Shown here: one piece after another, positions 43,294 to 51,609 of the stretch
How the letters are laid out: each line of letters opens with the position of its first letter
Position numbering within the stretch: position 1 is the stretch's first letter
Source: Chitinophaga hostae
Lineage (GTDB): Bacteria; Bacteroidota; Bacteroidia; Chitinophagales; Chitinophagaceae
DNA length: 64,000 bases
Direction of reading: 5' to 3'
Assembly (NCBI RefSeq): GCF_018224885.1
Contig: NZ_JAGTXB010000001.1
Coordinates: 372,001 to 436,000, forward strand
Notes under the pieces: model-generated
What the model was told of the DNA's origin: nothing
Databases searched by the model: none
What the model saw: only the letters and a program-made list of their open reading frames with translations
Position numbers and translations under genes: made by a program

Positions 43294-44490
43294 TTGATTG
43301 AGAAAAAACAAGTAGTAGTACAAAAGAAAGAGGAAAGAGCTGTTATCGTTGGTGTTATCACCAAAGACCAGACCGAGCGCCAGGTGAATGAGTTCCTGGA
43401 TGAGCTCACGTTCCTGGCAGAAACAGCAGGGGCGCTGGCGGTAAAGCGTTTTACACAGCGACTGGCGCATCCCGACAGGGCCACCTTTGTGGGTAAGGGA
43501 AAGCTGGAAGAAATACATCAGTTCATTGCAGGCAGGGATATATCACTGGTTATATTTGATGATGAGCTGACCGGCTCACAGATCGCCAATATTGAAAAAG
43601 TGCTGAAGGTAAAAGTGATAGACCGGAGTGATCTTATCCTGGATATCTTTGCCCGCCGCGCCCGTACAGCCCAGGCAAGAGTGCAGGTAGAGCTGGCGCA
43701 GTACCAATACATTCTGCCACGCCTGCGTGGTATGTGGAGTCACCTGGAAAGACAGGGAGGCGGTATTGGTAGCAGGGGCCCGGGGGAAACGGAAATTGAA
43801 ACGGACCGTCGTATCGTAAAAGACAAGATAGCCCTGTTACGTAAAAGGCTGGAGGACATCGACCGTCAATCCCTTACCCAGCGTAAGGAACGGGGCGAAT
43901 TTATCCGCGTGGCGCTGGTAGGTTATACCAACGTAGGCAAAAGCACCATCATGAATTTGCTCAGCAAAAGCGAGGTATTTGCCGAAAATAAGTTGTTTGC
44001 CACCCTCGACACCACCACGCGTAAAGTGGTATTTGACCAAACTCCTTTCCTGCTCAGCGATACGGTAGGTTTTATCCGTAAGCTGCCCCACCATCTCGTG
44101 GAAAGCTTCAAATCCACACTGGACGAGGTACGTGAAAGCGACATCCTGATCCACGTAGTAGATGTTTCGCATCCGCAGTATGAAGAGCAGATTGAAGTGG
44201 TGAACCGCACGCTGCAGGAGCTGAAAGCCTTTGAGAAACCCATCATCATGATCTTTAATAAAATGGATCTGTATGAAGCCAACACCTTTGATCAGTGGCT
44301 GGAGCCCGAGGTAAAACAGGATATCCTGAACAACCTGAAGCTGCACTGGGAAACAAAGACCCAAGGCAACTGCGTATTCATTTCCGCGCTGGAAAAACGG
44401 AATATCGAAGAACTGCGTAAAACAATCCTGGACAAGGTGGCGCAGCTTTATAGGGAACGTTTTCCTTACAAAACCGAATTCTTCTACTAA
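43294..44490 (+). CDS. hflX: GTPase HflX
   Basis: 398 residues from a TTG at 43294 (L-I-E-K-K-Q-V-V-V). There is no ATG in frame upstream; an alternative TTG at 43273 lies inside a TAAATTTG -7-like box (43268-43275), which argues for the later start. The N-terminal HflX domain has G-K-G-K-L-E-E-I; a Gly-rich linker (G-G-G-I-G-S-R-G-P-G-E-T) precedes the G domain with G-Y-T-N-V-G-K-S-T, D-T-V-G-F and N-K-M-D. HflX binds the 50S subunit and splits stalled ribosomes. The Rieske gene overlaps its stop by 1 nt. Confidence 0.9.
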   Translation: MIEKKQVVVQKKEERAVIVGVITKDQTERQVNEFLDELTFLAETAGALAVKRFTQRLAHPDRATFVGKGKLEEIHQFIAGRDISLVIFDDELTGSQIANIEKVLKVKVIDRSDLILDIFARRARTAQARVQVELAQYQYILPRLRGMWSHLERQGGGIGSRGPGETEIETDRRIVKDKIALLRKRLEDIDRQSLTQRKERGEFIRVALVGYTNVGKSTIMNLLSKSEVFAENKLFATLDTTTRKVVFDQTPFLLSDTVGFIRKLPHHLVESFKSTLDEVRESDILIHVVDVSHPQYEEQIEVVNRTLQELKAFEKPIIMIFNKMDLYEANTFDQWLEPEVKQDILNNLKLHWETKTQGNCVFISALEKRNIEELRKTILDKVAQLYRERFPYKTEFFY

Positions 44491-44831
44491 TGGCCAAAGA
44501 ATATTCCTGGTATAAACTGGAAGAAGGCCGTTTGCCGTTTGTGGAGAAGGAAATCAGCGTAATGGAGGTAAACGGGAAAAAGATTTGCTGTACCCTGCAC
44601 CAGGGGCAGCTTTTCGCCTTCGCCTATAAATGTCCGCATGCCGGTGGCATTATGGCCGATGGAGTAATAGATGCCACCGGTAACGTGGTTTGCCCGCTTC
44701 ACCGTTATAAATTCAGTCTTAAAAACGGCTACAACAGCAGCGGGGAAGGCTACTACCTCAAAACCTACCCCATAGAACAGCGCGAAGACGGCCCATGGCT
44801 GGGAATGGAGAAAAGCGGCTGGTTCTGGTAG
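44490..44831 (+). CDS. Rieske [2Fe-2S] ferredoxin-like protein
   Basis: 113 residues. Cys48-Pro-His50 and Cys68-x2-His71 (K-C-P-H-A-G-G and V-V-C-P-L-H-R-Y) are the four ligands of a Rieske cluster. There is no fused oxygenase and no signal peptide, so it is a soluble NirD-like electron carrier or accessory protein. Its ATG overlaps the hflX TAA (TAATG), so the two are translationally coupled; no functional link between ribosome splitting and a Rieske protein is obvious. Confidence 0.9.
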   Translation: MAKEYSWYKLEEGRLPFVEKEISVMEVNGKKICCTLHQGQLFAFAYKCPHAGGIMADGVIDATGNVVCPLHRYKFSLKNGYNSSGEGYYLKTYPIEQREDGPWLGMEKSGWFW

Positions 44832-44900
44832 GCAATTATCTTTCTGTTAAGAGTGCGATGTGTATTTGAAGTAACCGGTATATGCCTGTAACTTTTCGTC

Positions 44901-46535
44901 ATGCTGACTACACCTACAACACGCAGATTTATACTGGCAGAAGAACAGGTATGGCTGCTGATAACAGCCATGGTAATACTGTTACAATTCAGCGCCCTGT
45001 TCGTCCCAATCCTGGAGCCTGATGGCGCCCTTTACGCCGGGATCGCCAAAACCATGGTGATCAAACACGACTACTGGAACCTTTATGCCGATGGTCATGA
45101 CTGGCTGGACAAGCCCCACTTCCCTTTCTGGATGGCCGCTATCAGCTTCCAGCTCTTCGGTATCCACACCTGGTCTTATAAACTGCCTGCCATTCTTTTT
45201 TTGCTGATGGGCGCCTGGTATACTTACCGGCTGGCCTTGCAGCTATACGACGAAAAGGTTGCCTGCTGGGCAGTTTGCATCTTACTCACCGCTGAACACC
45301 TGGTAATTTCCAACAACGACGTACGGGCAGAGCCTTATCTCACGGGGCTGATCATTGCAGCGGTATACTATTTCTACCGGCGCAATATCCTCGCAGGAGC
45401 CATTTTTACGGCCTGCGCCATCATGACCAAGGGTTTGTTTGCCCTGGTGCCTATTGGGGCCGCTATAGGGGGGCATTTGCTGTTTACCCGCAACTGGAAA
45501 GAACTATTCCATCCCCGCTGGCTGCTGGCCCTGGTTTTAACGGCCCTGTTCATTACGCCGGAACTATATGCCTTATACCGGCAATTTGACCAGCATCCCG
45601 AAAAAATTGTTTTCGGCACCACCGGCGTATCCGGGTTGCGCTTTTTCTTCTGGGACAGCCAGTTTGGGCGCTTTATGAACACCGGACCTATCAAAGGCGC
45701 CGGCGACCCGTTTTTCTTTTTTCATACGCTGCTATGGGCCTTTCTGCCCTGGTCCGTGATGCTGTATGCGGCAGTTATCATCTTCATAAAAAAATGGAAG
45801 CAACAAAAGGAATACTACTGTATCAGCGCAGCCCTGGCCACTTTTGCGTTGTTTTCGCTTTCCCGTTTCCAGCTGCCACATTACCTGAATATCATCTTTC
45901 CTTTTTTTGCCATCCTCACTGCACAGTATATTTTATCACTGCAATCGGAAAAGGGATTGAAGTTTTTCCGCAATACACAATACACGATCATTATACTGCT
46001 GGCGGTGGCTGGCGTGGTAATAGACCTGCTTTATAAGCCCGCCATGCATTATGCCTGGCTGCTGCTGGCCGGTGCCCTTTGTCTCCTGTATCTCCTGCTC
46101 CACTACTGGCTGGATAAATCCAGCCGGCAGGCGGTGTTTTATCGCACTATTGCTATCAGCATCCTGTTAAACCTATACCTCAATACAATCCTTTACCCCG
46201 ATATGATGCAGTACCAGAGCGGGAGCGAGGCGGCAGCCTATGCCAATACCCATCTTCCCGGCCAGCGCATTGGCTTTTATGAGGCCAATTCATACGGGTT
46301 CGATTTTTACTTAAAAGCGCCGGTGCTGCGTTACGATTCGGCCTCGTTACAGGCGCCGGCAGTGGTTTTTACCACGCCTGAAGGACGGGCGATGTTGGAA
46401 AAGCAGGGCCGCAGCTGTACGTTGATCAAATCATTCCCGCATTTTTACGTGAGCAAACTGGATTTGCCATTTGTCCGGAAGGTGACGAGGGCAAGTGCTT
46501 TGAGTGAAAGATTACTGCTTGAAGTAAAAAAATGA
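44901..46535 (+). CDS. integral-membrane glycosyltransferase, GT39/ArnT-like
   Basis: 544 residues with about ten hydrophobic spans (first near 18-36). The E-P-D-G-A-L-Y-A motif after TM1 holds the acidic residue expected for GT-C enzymes that use polyprenyl-phosphate sugars (ArnT and mannosyltransferase types), and D-K-P-H-F-P-F-W-M is a typical second loop motif. The C-terminal periplasmic part is short. Acceptor and sugar are unknown: lipid A, other lipid or protein are possible. Confidence 0.85.
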   Translation: MLTTPTTRRFILAEEQVWLLITAMVILLQFSALFVPILEPDGALYAGIAKTMVIKHDYWNLYADGHDWLDKPHFPFWMAAISFQLFGIHTWSYKLPAILFLLMGAWYTYRLALQLYDEKVACWAVCILLTAEHLVISNNDVRAEPYLTGLIIAAVYYFYRRNILAGAIFTACAIMTKGLFALVPIGAAIGGHLLFTRNWKELFHPRWLLALVLTALFITPELYALYRQFDQHPEKIVFGTTGVSGLRFFFWDSQFGRFMNTGPIKGAGDPFFFFHTLLWAFLPWSVMLYAAVIIFIKKWKQQKEYYCISAALATFALFSLSRFQLPHYLNIIFPFFAILTAQYILSLQSEKGLKFFRNTQYTIIILLAVAGVVIDLLYKPAMHYAWLLLAGALCLLYLLLHYWLDKSSRQAVFYRTIAISILLNLYLNTILYPDMMQYQSGSEAAAYANTHLPGQRIGFYEANSYGFDFYLKAPVLRYDSASLQAPAVVFTTPEGRAMLEKQGRSCTLIKSFPHFYVSKLDLPFVRKVTRASALSERLLLEVKK

Positions 46536-46631
46536 AATTTTTTATTTTGAAGGAAATTCTTTGTGGTGGGTGGTTTTAAGAGAGTGTCTTTTTTGCCGTG
46601 CTCGTTTTTTTGAAAAAAAATGGAATAAGAT

Positions 46632-46661
46632 TTTGCAAAAATAAAAATTTACCTATTTTTG
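46632..46661 (+). promoter_or_regulatory. promoter of tRNA-Asn
   Basis: TTTG (46632-46635) and TATTTTTG (46654-46661) are separated by 18 nt. This is the cleanest Bacteroidota-type promoter in the window, 35 nt before the tRNA. Confidence 0.8.
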
Positions 46662-46695
46662 CAATCCCAAATCGCACAAACGATACGGGAAACAC

Positions 46696-46769
46696 TCCTC
46701 CTTAGCTCAGTTGGTTAGAGCATCTGACTGTTAATCAGAGGGTCGTTGGTTCAAGTCCAACAGGGGGAG
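46696..46769 (+). tRNA. tRNA-Asn (anticodon GTT)
   Basis: 74 nt. Acceptor arms TCCTCCT (46696-46702) and AGGGGGA (46762-46768) pair with one G-T; the discriminator is G. D arm GCTC/GAGC, anticodon stem TCTGA/TCAGA with loop CTGTTAA (anticodon GTT at 46730-46732), T arm GTTGG/CCAAC with TTCAAGT. CCA is not encoded. Confidence 0.97.
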
Positions 46770-46842
46770 CGAAAAAAGAAGGCTTGCAGCAATGCAGGCC
46801 TTTTGTGTTTTTAGAATGCGCTGTTTTTAGTATATTTGGCAT

Positions 46843-47154
46843 GTGCAAAATGATGCTAACATAGCGAAACCATCTTTATCCAGGAGAGCTTTCTGGGATG
46901 TAGACCTGAAACGATTAGATTTTGATCGTTATCCGGAATTTACTGTTGTCAGGGCAATGGAGAGGGGTAACTTAAATGATATCAGAGAGATTATTCGCTA
47001 TTATGGTAAAGACAAAGTAAAATCTGTACTTACTAACTCAGAACGTCTTCTGCCACGAGCACAAGTAATTTCCCGCAGACTTTTCCACCTCCACAATAGT
47101 GATTTTAAATGCTCTACCGGAACACAACGAGCGAAGAACTATTCAATGTTTTAA
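46843..47154 (+). CDS. DUF6922-like antitoxin-type protein of an AbiEii-type TA remnant
   Basis: 103 residues from a GTG at 46843. The pattern L-S-R-R-A-F-W-D-V-D-L-K-R-L-D-F, then E-I-I-R-Y-Y-G-K-D-K-V, L-L-P-R-A and F-H-L-H-N-S-D-F-K-C fits the small partner proteins encoded before AbiEii-type nucleotidyltransferases in Bacteroidota. A TATATTTG box (46831-46838) lies so close that the transcript would be nearly leaderless. It overlaps the toxin remnant by 46 nt. Base composition is lower in GC than the neighbours and it lies 74 nt after tRNA-Asn, suggesting acquisition. Confidence 0.7.
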   Translation: MQNDANIAKPSLSRRAFWDVDLKRLDFDRYPEFTVVRAMERGNLNDIREIIRYYGKDKVKSVLTNSERLLPRAQVISRRLFHLHNSDFKCSTGTQRAKNYSMF

Positions 47155-47655
47155 GTCGGTTAATGAGCTTACCTGAACTATCTGAATTTAGGTTAGTTGG
47201 AGGAACAGCTCTTAGTTTGTTAAGAGGACACAGAGAGTCTGTGGACATAGATTTGTTTTGTGACGGACCTTATGGAACGATTCCCTTTGATCATATATTG
47301 GAAGTTCTAAAATTGAAATTCCGATATGTTGAAGAGATGAATCCATTTATTGGCCCTACTGACCAGATTAATAATCGTGGATTCAATCTGTTTATAGGAG
47401 AAGATGAAGAAACGGCAATTAAAACAGATATACTTTATTGGGATGCACCATTTTTGTTCCCGCCTATAGTAAGAGGATGGAATACGCCTGGCTACTGTTG
47501 AAGATATTGCAGTAATGAAGCTGGATACGATTTCGAGAGGCGGGCGTAAAAAAGCAGAGCAAATGCCAGATCCGATTTGTTATAAAAATAAAGATTGGGG
47601 GGCTATCAAGAATAAAATCCTTGAGGTAGCAACTAATACAGGTGATCAAAGATAG
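47109..47655 (+). pseudogene. AbiEii/AbiGii-type nucleotidyltransferase toxin, frameshifted and internally deleted
   Basis: The frame from 47109 encodes the nucleotidyltransferase core: L-V-G-G-T-A-L-S-L-L-R-G-H and S-V-D-I-D-L-F. At about 47472 one extra base breaks it: the original frame ends at a TGA (47499-47501), while the +1 frame continues E-D-G-I-R-L-A-T-V-E-D-I-A-V-M-K-L-D then S-R-G-G-R-K-K, the conserved continuation. After R-K-K it jumps to A-E-Q-M-P-D-P-I-C and D-W-G-A-I-K, normally the C-terminal end, so the helical middle (about 40 residues) appears deleted. It stops at 47653-47655. The toxin is almost certainly inactive. Confidence 0.8.
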
Positions 47656-47714
47656 AAGAACAAATTCTCTTACGAGGATCAGATTGTATGGGGTTGCCTG
47701 GATCAATGGATAAA

Positions 47715-48581
47715 TTATGCTTGCCGTAAAAAATCACCAATAAGTTTCAACACTTCGTCAAAATTTGTTTCAAGCACCCAATGGCTCCCATCGATAATAT
47801 GAACCTGCGCATCAGGTAAGTCCCTCTTATAACATGCAGCCTCTTCCAGATTAAAAAACGGGTCATATTTTCCCCATATAACGAGGGCACGGGGTTGATG
47901 AACCCGGAAATATTCCTGGAAGACAGGGAACATTTTCATGTGATGCTTATAATCACAATTCAGTTCATATTGGATCTCGATATTACCAGGCCTTTTCATA
48001 CTGTCCCAATCAAGTATCCATAATTCAGGACTTATTGTTGGTAGCAATTCTTCCGGTACGCCTGCGGTATATTGCCACTTCACGCCTTCTTCGCTCAGGA
48101 ATGCATAAAGTTCTTTCTTTTTTTCAGGGGTAGGGTTATCCCAATACGCTCTCATTTCATCCCATATCTTATAAACACCTTCTTCGTATGCATTACCATT
48201 CTGGACAATTATTCCTTCGATCTTTTCAGGGTGGTTTACGCACAGTTGAAGACCAACAGGAGCTCCATAATCGTGAAGATAGATAGTGAATGCCTTGAGG
48301 TTTATCTCGTCCGTAAATTTGTTTATACACGCCGATATATTACGGAATGTATATTCAAATTGATCTTTAGCGGGAAAACCGCTGAATCCGAATCCGGGAA
48401 AATCGGGGGCAACCAGGTGAAGCCTGTCTGATAAGGCGGTCATCAGATTTTTAAACATTATGGACGAGGTTGGAAAACCCGGCAGGAGCAATACGGATGG
48501 ATTTTCCCTTTCTCCGGCCTCACGATAAAAAATATCGATACCATCAACCTTAATTGTTCTGTTAAAAATTTGCCTGCTCAT
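47715..48581 (-). CDS. alpha/beta hydrolase, haloalkane dehalogenase/epoxide hydrolase-like
   Basis: 288 residues, no signal peptide. L-L-L-P-G-F-P-T-S-S is the oxyanion-hole region, L-H-D-Y-G-A-P-V places an Asp nucleophile near 105 (the H-D-W/Y-G-x-P pattern of dehalogenases and epoxide hydrolases), and G-S-H-W-V-L-E-T holds the catalytic His near 270. A cap domain is expected near 130-210. Dehalogenase versus epoxide hydrolase cannot be decided here. Confidence 0.88.
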   Translation of the reverse strand: MSRQIFNRTIKVDGIDIFYREAGERENPSVLLLPGFPTSSIMFKNLMTALSDRLHLVAPDFPGFGFSGFPAKDQFEYTFRNISACINKFTDEINLKAFTIYLHDYGAPVGLQLCVNHPEKIEGIIVQNGNAYEEGVYKIWDEMRAYWDNPTPEKKKELYAFLSEEGVKWQYTAGVPEELLPTISPELWILDWDSMKRPGNIEIQYELNCDYKHHMKMFPVFQEYFRVHQPRALVIWGKYDPFFNLEEAACYKRDLPDAQVHIIDGSHWVLETNFDEVLKLIGDFLRQA

Positions 48582-48898
48582 GTTTGTGTGTGAATCAAAG
48601 ATTGTGCCTCAGGGGCCAGGTGCTGTTGCCGCCACAGCCGTATTCTAACGGAGGGTTATGCCTGGTAACTTGCGAAAAGCAATCAAGTCTTCCTGGTTTG
48701 ATTAAATAGTTGTGAAATCAAAGGAGTACAACAGCTGCATATGCTTTGTTGTTGGTGCCATTTACATTGTCCTTGAAAACCTGGTCGGTTACATGTTTAT
48801 GCTGCATACTGGCTGGCTATACAATTCCTGCCCCCAGTGCTCTCCAAATAAATAATAAGCTTTAAATTAGCCCCTGCCCTTCCCGGCAAATACATCAT
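48582..48898. other. 317-nt divergent intergenic region, nothing firm
   Basis: It separates the hydrolase (minus) from the Crp/Fnr gene (plus). A TAAATTAG word near 48863-48870 is a weak -7 candidate for the Crp/Fnr gene. A short minus-strand frame near 48724-48810 has no family support. I see no long hairpin or RNA gene. Confidence 0.5.
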
Positions 48899-49495
48899 AT
48901 GACTGGCTCTGTAACCATACTGCAACAATTACTCTTCGACCTGGCGGGTGTATTACCGGCCAATACGGCTCCCTTATTTGCCATGACGCGGCAGGTAAAG
49001 CTCGATGCCAATGGCATCTATATCCGGGAGGGCGACCGGGAGCGCCGGCTGGCTTTTATTGAACAGGGCATTATGCGGGCCTATATGGTAAAGCCTAACG
49101 GAGATGAGGCAACGTTGTTTCTGAGATGGGAAAACCAGTTTATCGCTTCCCATGAAACGATCATACAACGGAAGCCTTCCCGTTTTATTTACAGGGCGCT
49201 GGAACCCACTACCCTCATGGAAATAGACTATGATGTGCTGGAAGACGTGCTTAAAACCCACCCTGAATACGAGCCGTTGCGGAATTTTTTCCTGATGCGG
49301 ATGTTGTCTGAGTCGCTGGCTATGATCGAATCGTTTGTGACGCTATCGCCGGAAGAGCGGTACCGCAGCCTGCTGGCAGAGCGTTTTAACATAGTGAACC
49401 GCGTCCCGGATAAATATATTGCCTCCATGCTGGGCATTACACCGGTATCATTGAGCCGTATACGGAAACGGATGCATGCTAAGGGAAAAAGCTGA
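48899..49495 (+). CDS. Crp/Fnr-family transcriptional regulator
   Basis: 198 residues. Residues about 25-130 form a cyclic-nucleotide-binding-type beta-roll (Y-I-R-E-G-D-R-E-R-R-L-A-F-I-E-Q-G, then a dimerisation helix). Residues about 145-198 hold the HTH, with D-K-Y-I-A-S-M-L-G-I-T-P-V-S-L-S-R-I-R. No Fnr-type cysteine cluster is visible, so it is not an oxygen-sensing Fe-S type. The fatty acid hydroxylase gene 113 nt downstream is a plausible target. Confidence 0.9.
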   Translation: MTGSVTILQQLLFDLAGVLPANTAPLFAMTRQVKLDANGIYIREGDRERRLAFIEQGIMRAYMVKPNGDEATLFLRWENQFIASHETIIQRKPSRFIYRALEPTTLMEIDYDVLEDVLKTHPEYEPLRNFFLMRMLSESLAMIESFVTLSPEERYRSLLAERFNIVNRVPDKYIASMLGITPVSLSRIRKRMHAKGKS

Positions 49496-49607
49496 AAAGA
49501 GCCGTTGTTAACCTACGAAATTATCCTTTGTTAATGTGCGAAATTATCTTTTGTTAATCATATCTGCGATACGGTGGTCTTAGTTTTGGGAATAAAATTT
49601 CAAAGCT

Positions 49608-50393
49608 ATGGAACCGATGATAGATGCGGCAGTAAAGATTTTCAGCATGACAGTCCTCCGGTATTTTTTGCTGGCAGGCGTTCCGTTTACATTATTTTAC
49701 CTGTTGTTACCTGCCAGGTTTAAGCAGTTTAAAATCCAGGAGAAGCTGGCTTCCAGGAAGGATTTTTTCCGAGAAATCTGGTACTCTATGCAAAGTACCC
49801 TGGTATTTACTGCGATTACAATAGTATTGTTGTTCACCCCCATCAGGCAGTATACCATGATTTACACCGGTATCCAGGATTTCCCGGTATGGTATATTGG
49901 CGTCAGCCTGGTGCTCAGTCTTATTGTACACGATACCTATTTCTATTGGATGCACCGGTTGCTGCATCACAAGAAACTTTTCAAGCATACCCACCTGGTG
50001 CATCACCAGAGCGTTAATCCGTCGCCATGGACCTCCTATAGTTTTCATTTTCTCGAAGCCATCGCCGAAGGTGGTGTACTGGTGGTGATTACTATGCTGA
50101 TGCCGATGCACCCATTAACAATACTGTTATTCACCGTCACCGGCTTTATGATTAATGTGTATGGGCACCTGGGATATGAGTTGGCGCCAAAGGGCTTCCG
50201 CAATACCTGGGCGTTTGAAGTGCTGAATACCTCTGTACATCATAATCTTCATCATAAAAAATTCAGGGGAAATTACGGACTCTATTTTCGTGTATGGGAT
50301 AGGGTGATGGGAACCGAGCACCCGGATTATGTAAAGGAGTATGATCAGCTGCAGGAGCGCCGGTTTGGGCAAAAGATACCGGTTAATGTATAA
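49608..50393 (+). CDS. sterol desaturase / fatty acid hydroxylase superfamily protein
   Basis: 261 residues with about four membrane segments. The di-iron histidine boxes are complete: H-D-T-Y-F-Y-W-M-H-R-L-L-H-H, H-T-H-L-V-H-H and V-H-H-N-L-H-H. Family members hydroxylate or desaturate membrane lipids or carotenoids. It follows the Crp/Fnr gene on the same strand, consistent with that regulator controlling membrane-lipid modification. The substrate is unknown. Confidence 0.9.
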   Translation: MEPMIDAAVKIFSMTVLRYFLLAGVPFTLFYLLLPARFKQFKIQEKLASRKDFFREIWYSMQSTLVFTAITIVLLFTPIRQYTMIYTGIQDFPVWYIGVSLVLSLIVHDTYFYWMHRLLHHKKLFKHTHLVHHQSVNPSPWTSYSFHFLEAIAEGGVLVVITMLMPMHPLTILLFTVTGFMINVYGHLGYELAPKGFRNTWAFEVLNTSVHHNLHHKKFRGNYGLYFRVWDRVMGTEHPDYVKEYDQLQERRFGQKIPVNV

Positions 50394-50815
50394 TGATCGA
50401 CACTTTAATTACCCGTTGTTTTAAAAAAATGGCGGGTAATGAAGTGGATATGTCCTGATGTTAATTAGTGCCATTACAGGTGTGGCGGTTTTTTTACAGT
50501 ATTATTCCGGGCCATAACGGCTCTAGAGGTTTTTGTTCTTCTATGTTTTGCACTCGTTTGCATTTTCGATTATTCCTGATGTGTTGTTAAAATTTTTTTT
50601 AACATCACAGATTTCCCGCCGTTTCATTTTTTCGCGACTCCCCTCTCAGATTGAGTTTTAGGTTTTCAATATGTTAACCGTGTGTTATTCATATTTTATT
50701 TCGGTTGATGCTATCCTATGCGCTCACAGGTAGCGATAAATTTGAGGATCATAAAAGATCCGCCTGCCTTGCTCGACAGAACGGACCAATTTAAAAAAAG
50801 AAAAATCTTAAACGG

Positions 50816-50926
50816 ATGGAAAACTTTGACCAAATCAATCACACACTGGAGTTGCTGGTAAAATGGACTGTTGCAATTCACTTGATAGCTCAACTAATTA
50901 TTATTCTATTTAGTCGCAGGAAGTAA
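50816..50926 (+). CDS. possible 36-residue single-span membrane protein
   Basis: The ORF starts M-E-N-F-D-Q-I-N-H-T-L-E-L-L-V-K-W-T and continues V-A-I-H-L-I-A-Q-L-I-I-I-L-F then S-R-R-K: an amphipathic start, one hydrophobic helix and a positive tail. A purine-rich AAAAAAAGAAAAA lies about 15 nt upstream but there is no clear ribosome binding site. A strong hairpin terminator follows at 50960-51005, which supports a real transcript. Confidence 0.4.
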   Translation: MENFDQINHTLELLVKWTVAIHLIAQLIIILFSRRK

Positions 50927-51609
50927 TTTTTTAGTTGAATTTAATTGCCTGTATTTAAACATGCCCTTTGATGGATTCCAACATCATGGGGCATGCCCGT
51001 TTTTATGGTATTATAAAACAGATAAGATGACCCGGCCCCCAAAATATATAACGCAATAAAAAAACCGACAGATGCCTGCCCAGACTTTCAGACAATATTA
51101 TTTGCAGCCATTTTAGGGGTTAAAGGTGATCCACCTGGATGAAGTTTTTATGTGTGACTTGAATGGCGTTATTTGCTTTGGTTATTTATCTCAATTTCGT
51201 TTATTCGTCAAGTTTATACCTGATGGTTCAGTATGTAACGGTTACTGACGCGAAAGTGCAACACAAAACTAAATTCTTAATAACCTATTAATCAAACAAG
51301 CAGAGAATAACAGTTGATTAACAAATAATAGTTGTGTTGTAAAGAATCTTATTTTTTAAATGCCAAAATTATCATTCACTATCATTAATAATCATATTAT
51401 AATAATATAGTATTTAATAAATACAAGCTTTGTTGACGTAGTTGATTATCTTATTTTTTTTAGCCCCAACCTGACGTTAAGAACGCCCCATGTTCCTAAG
51501 TACCCGGAACAGGCCCCGTACATCTCAAATATTCCCCGCTTCAAACAATATTCCCCCTTCATTGTTATTCCTCCCAAGACCCTCTCAACACCATTAACGA
51601 AAACTACGC
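50927..51609. other. AT-rich intergenic region (rest of the 1.2-kb gap 50394-51609)
   Basis: Apart from the terminator at 50960-51005 I see no ORF with support, no RNA gene and no long palindrome. The stretch 51360-51465 is very AT-rich, with repeated ATAATA words. The 50394-50815 part is also AT-rich and gene-free. Confidence 0.5.
50960..51005 (+). terminator. hairpin terminator in the 50.4-51.6 kb gap
   Basis: CATGCCC (50960-50966) pairs with GGGCATG (50989-50995), with an inner GATG/CATC (50970-50973, 50982-50985), followed by CCCGTTTTT. It lies 33 nt after the 36-codon ORF. Confidence 0.7.
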
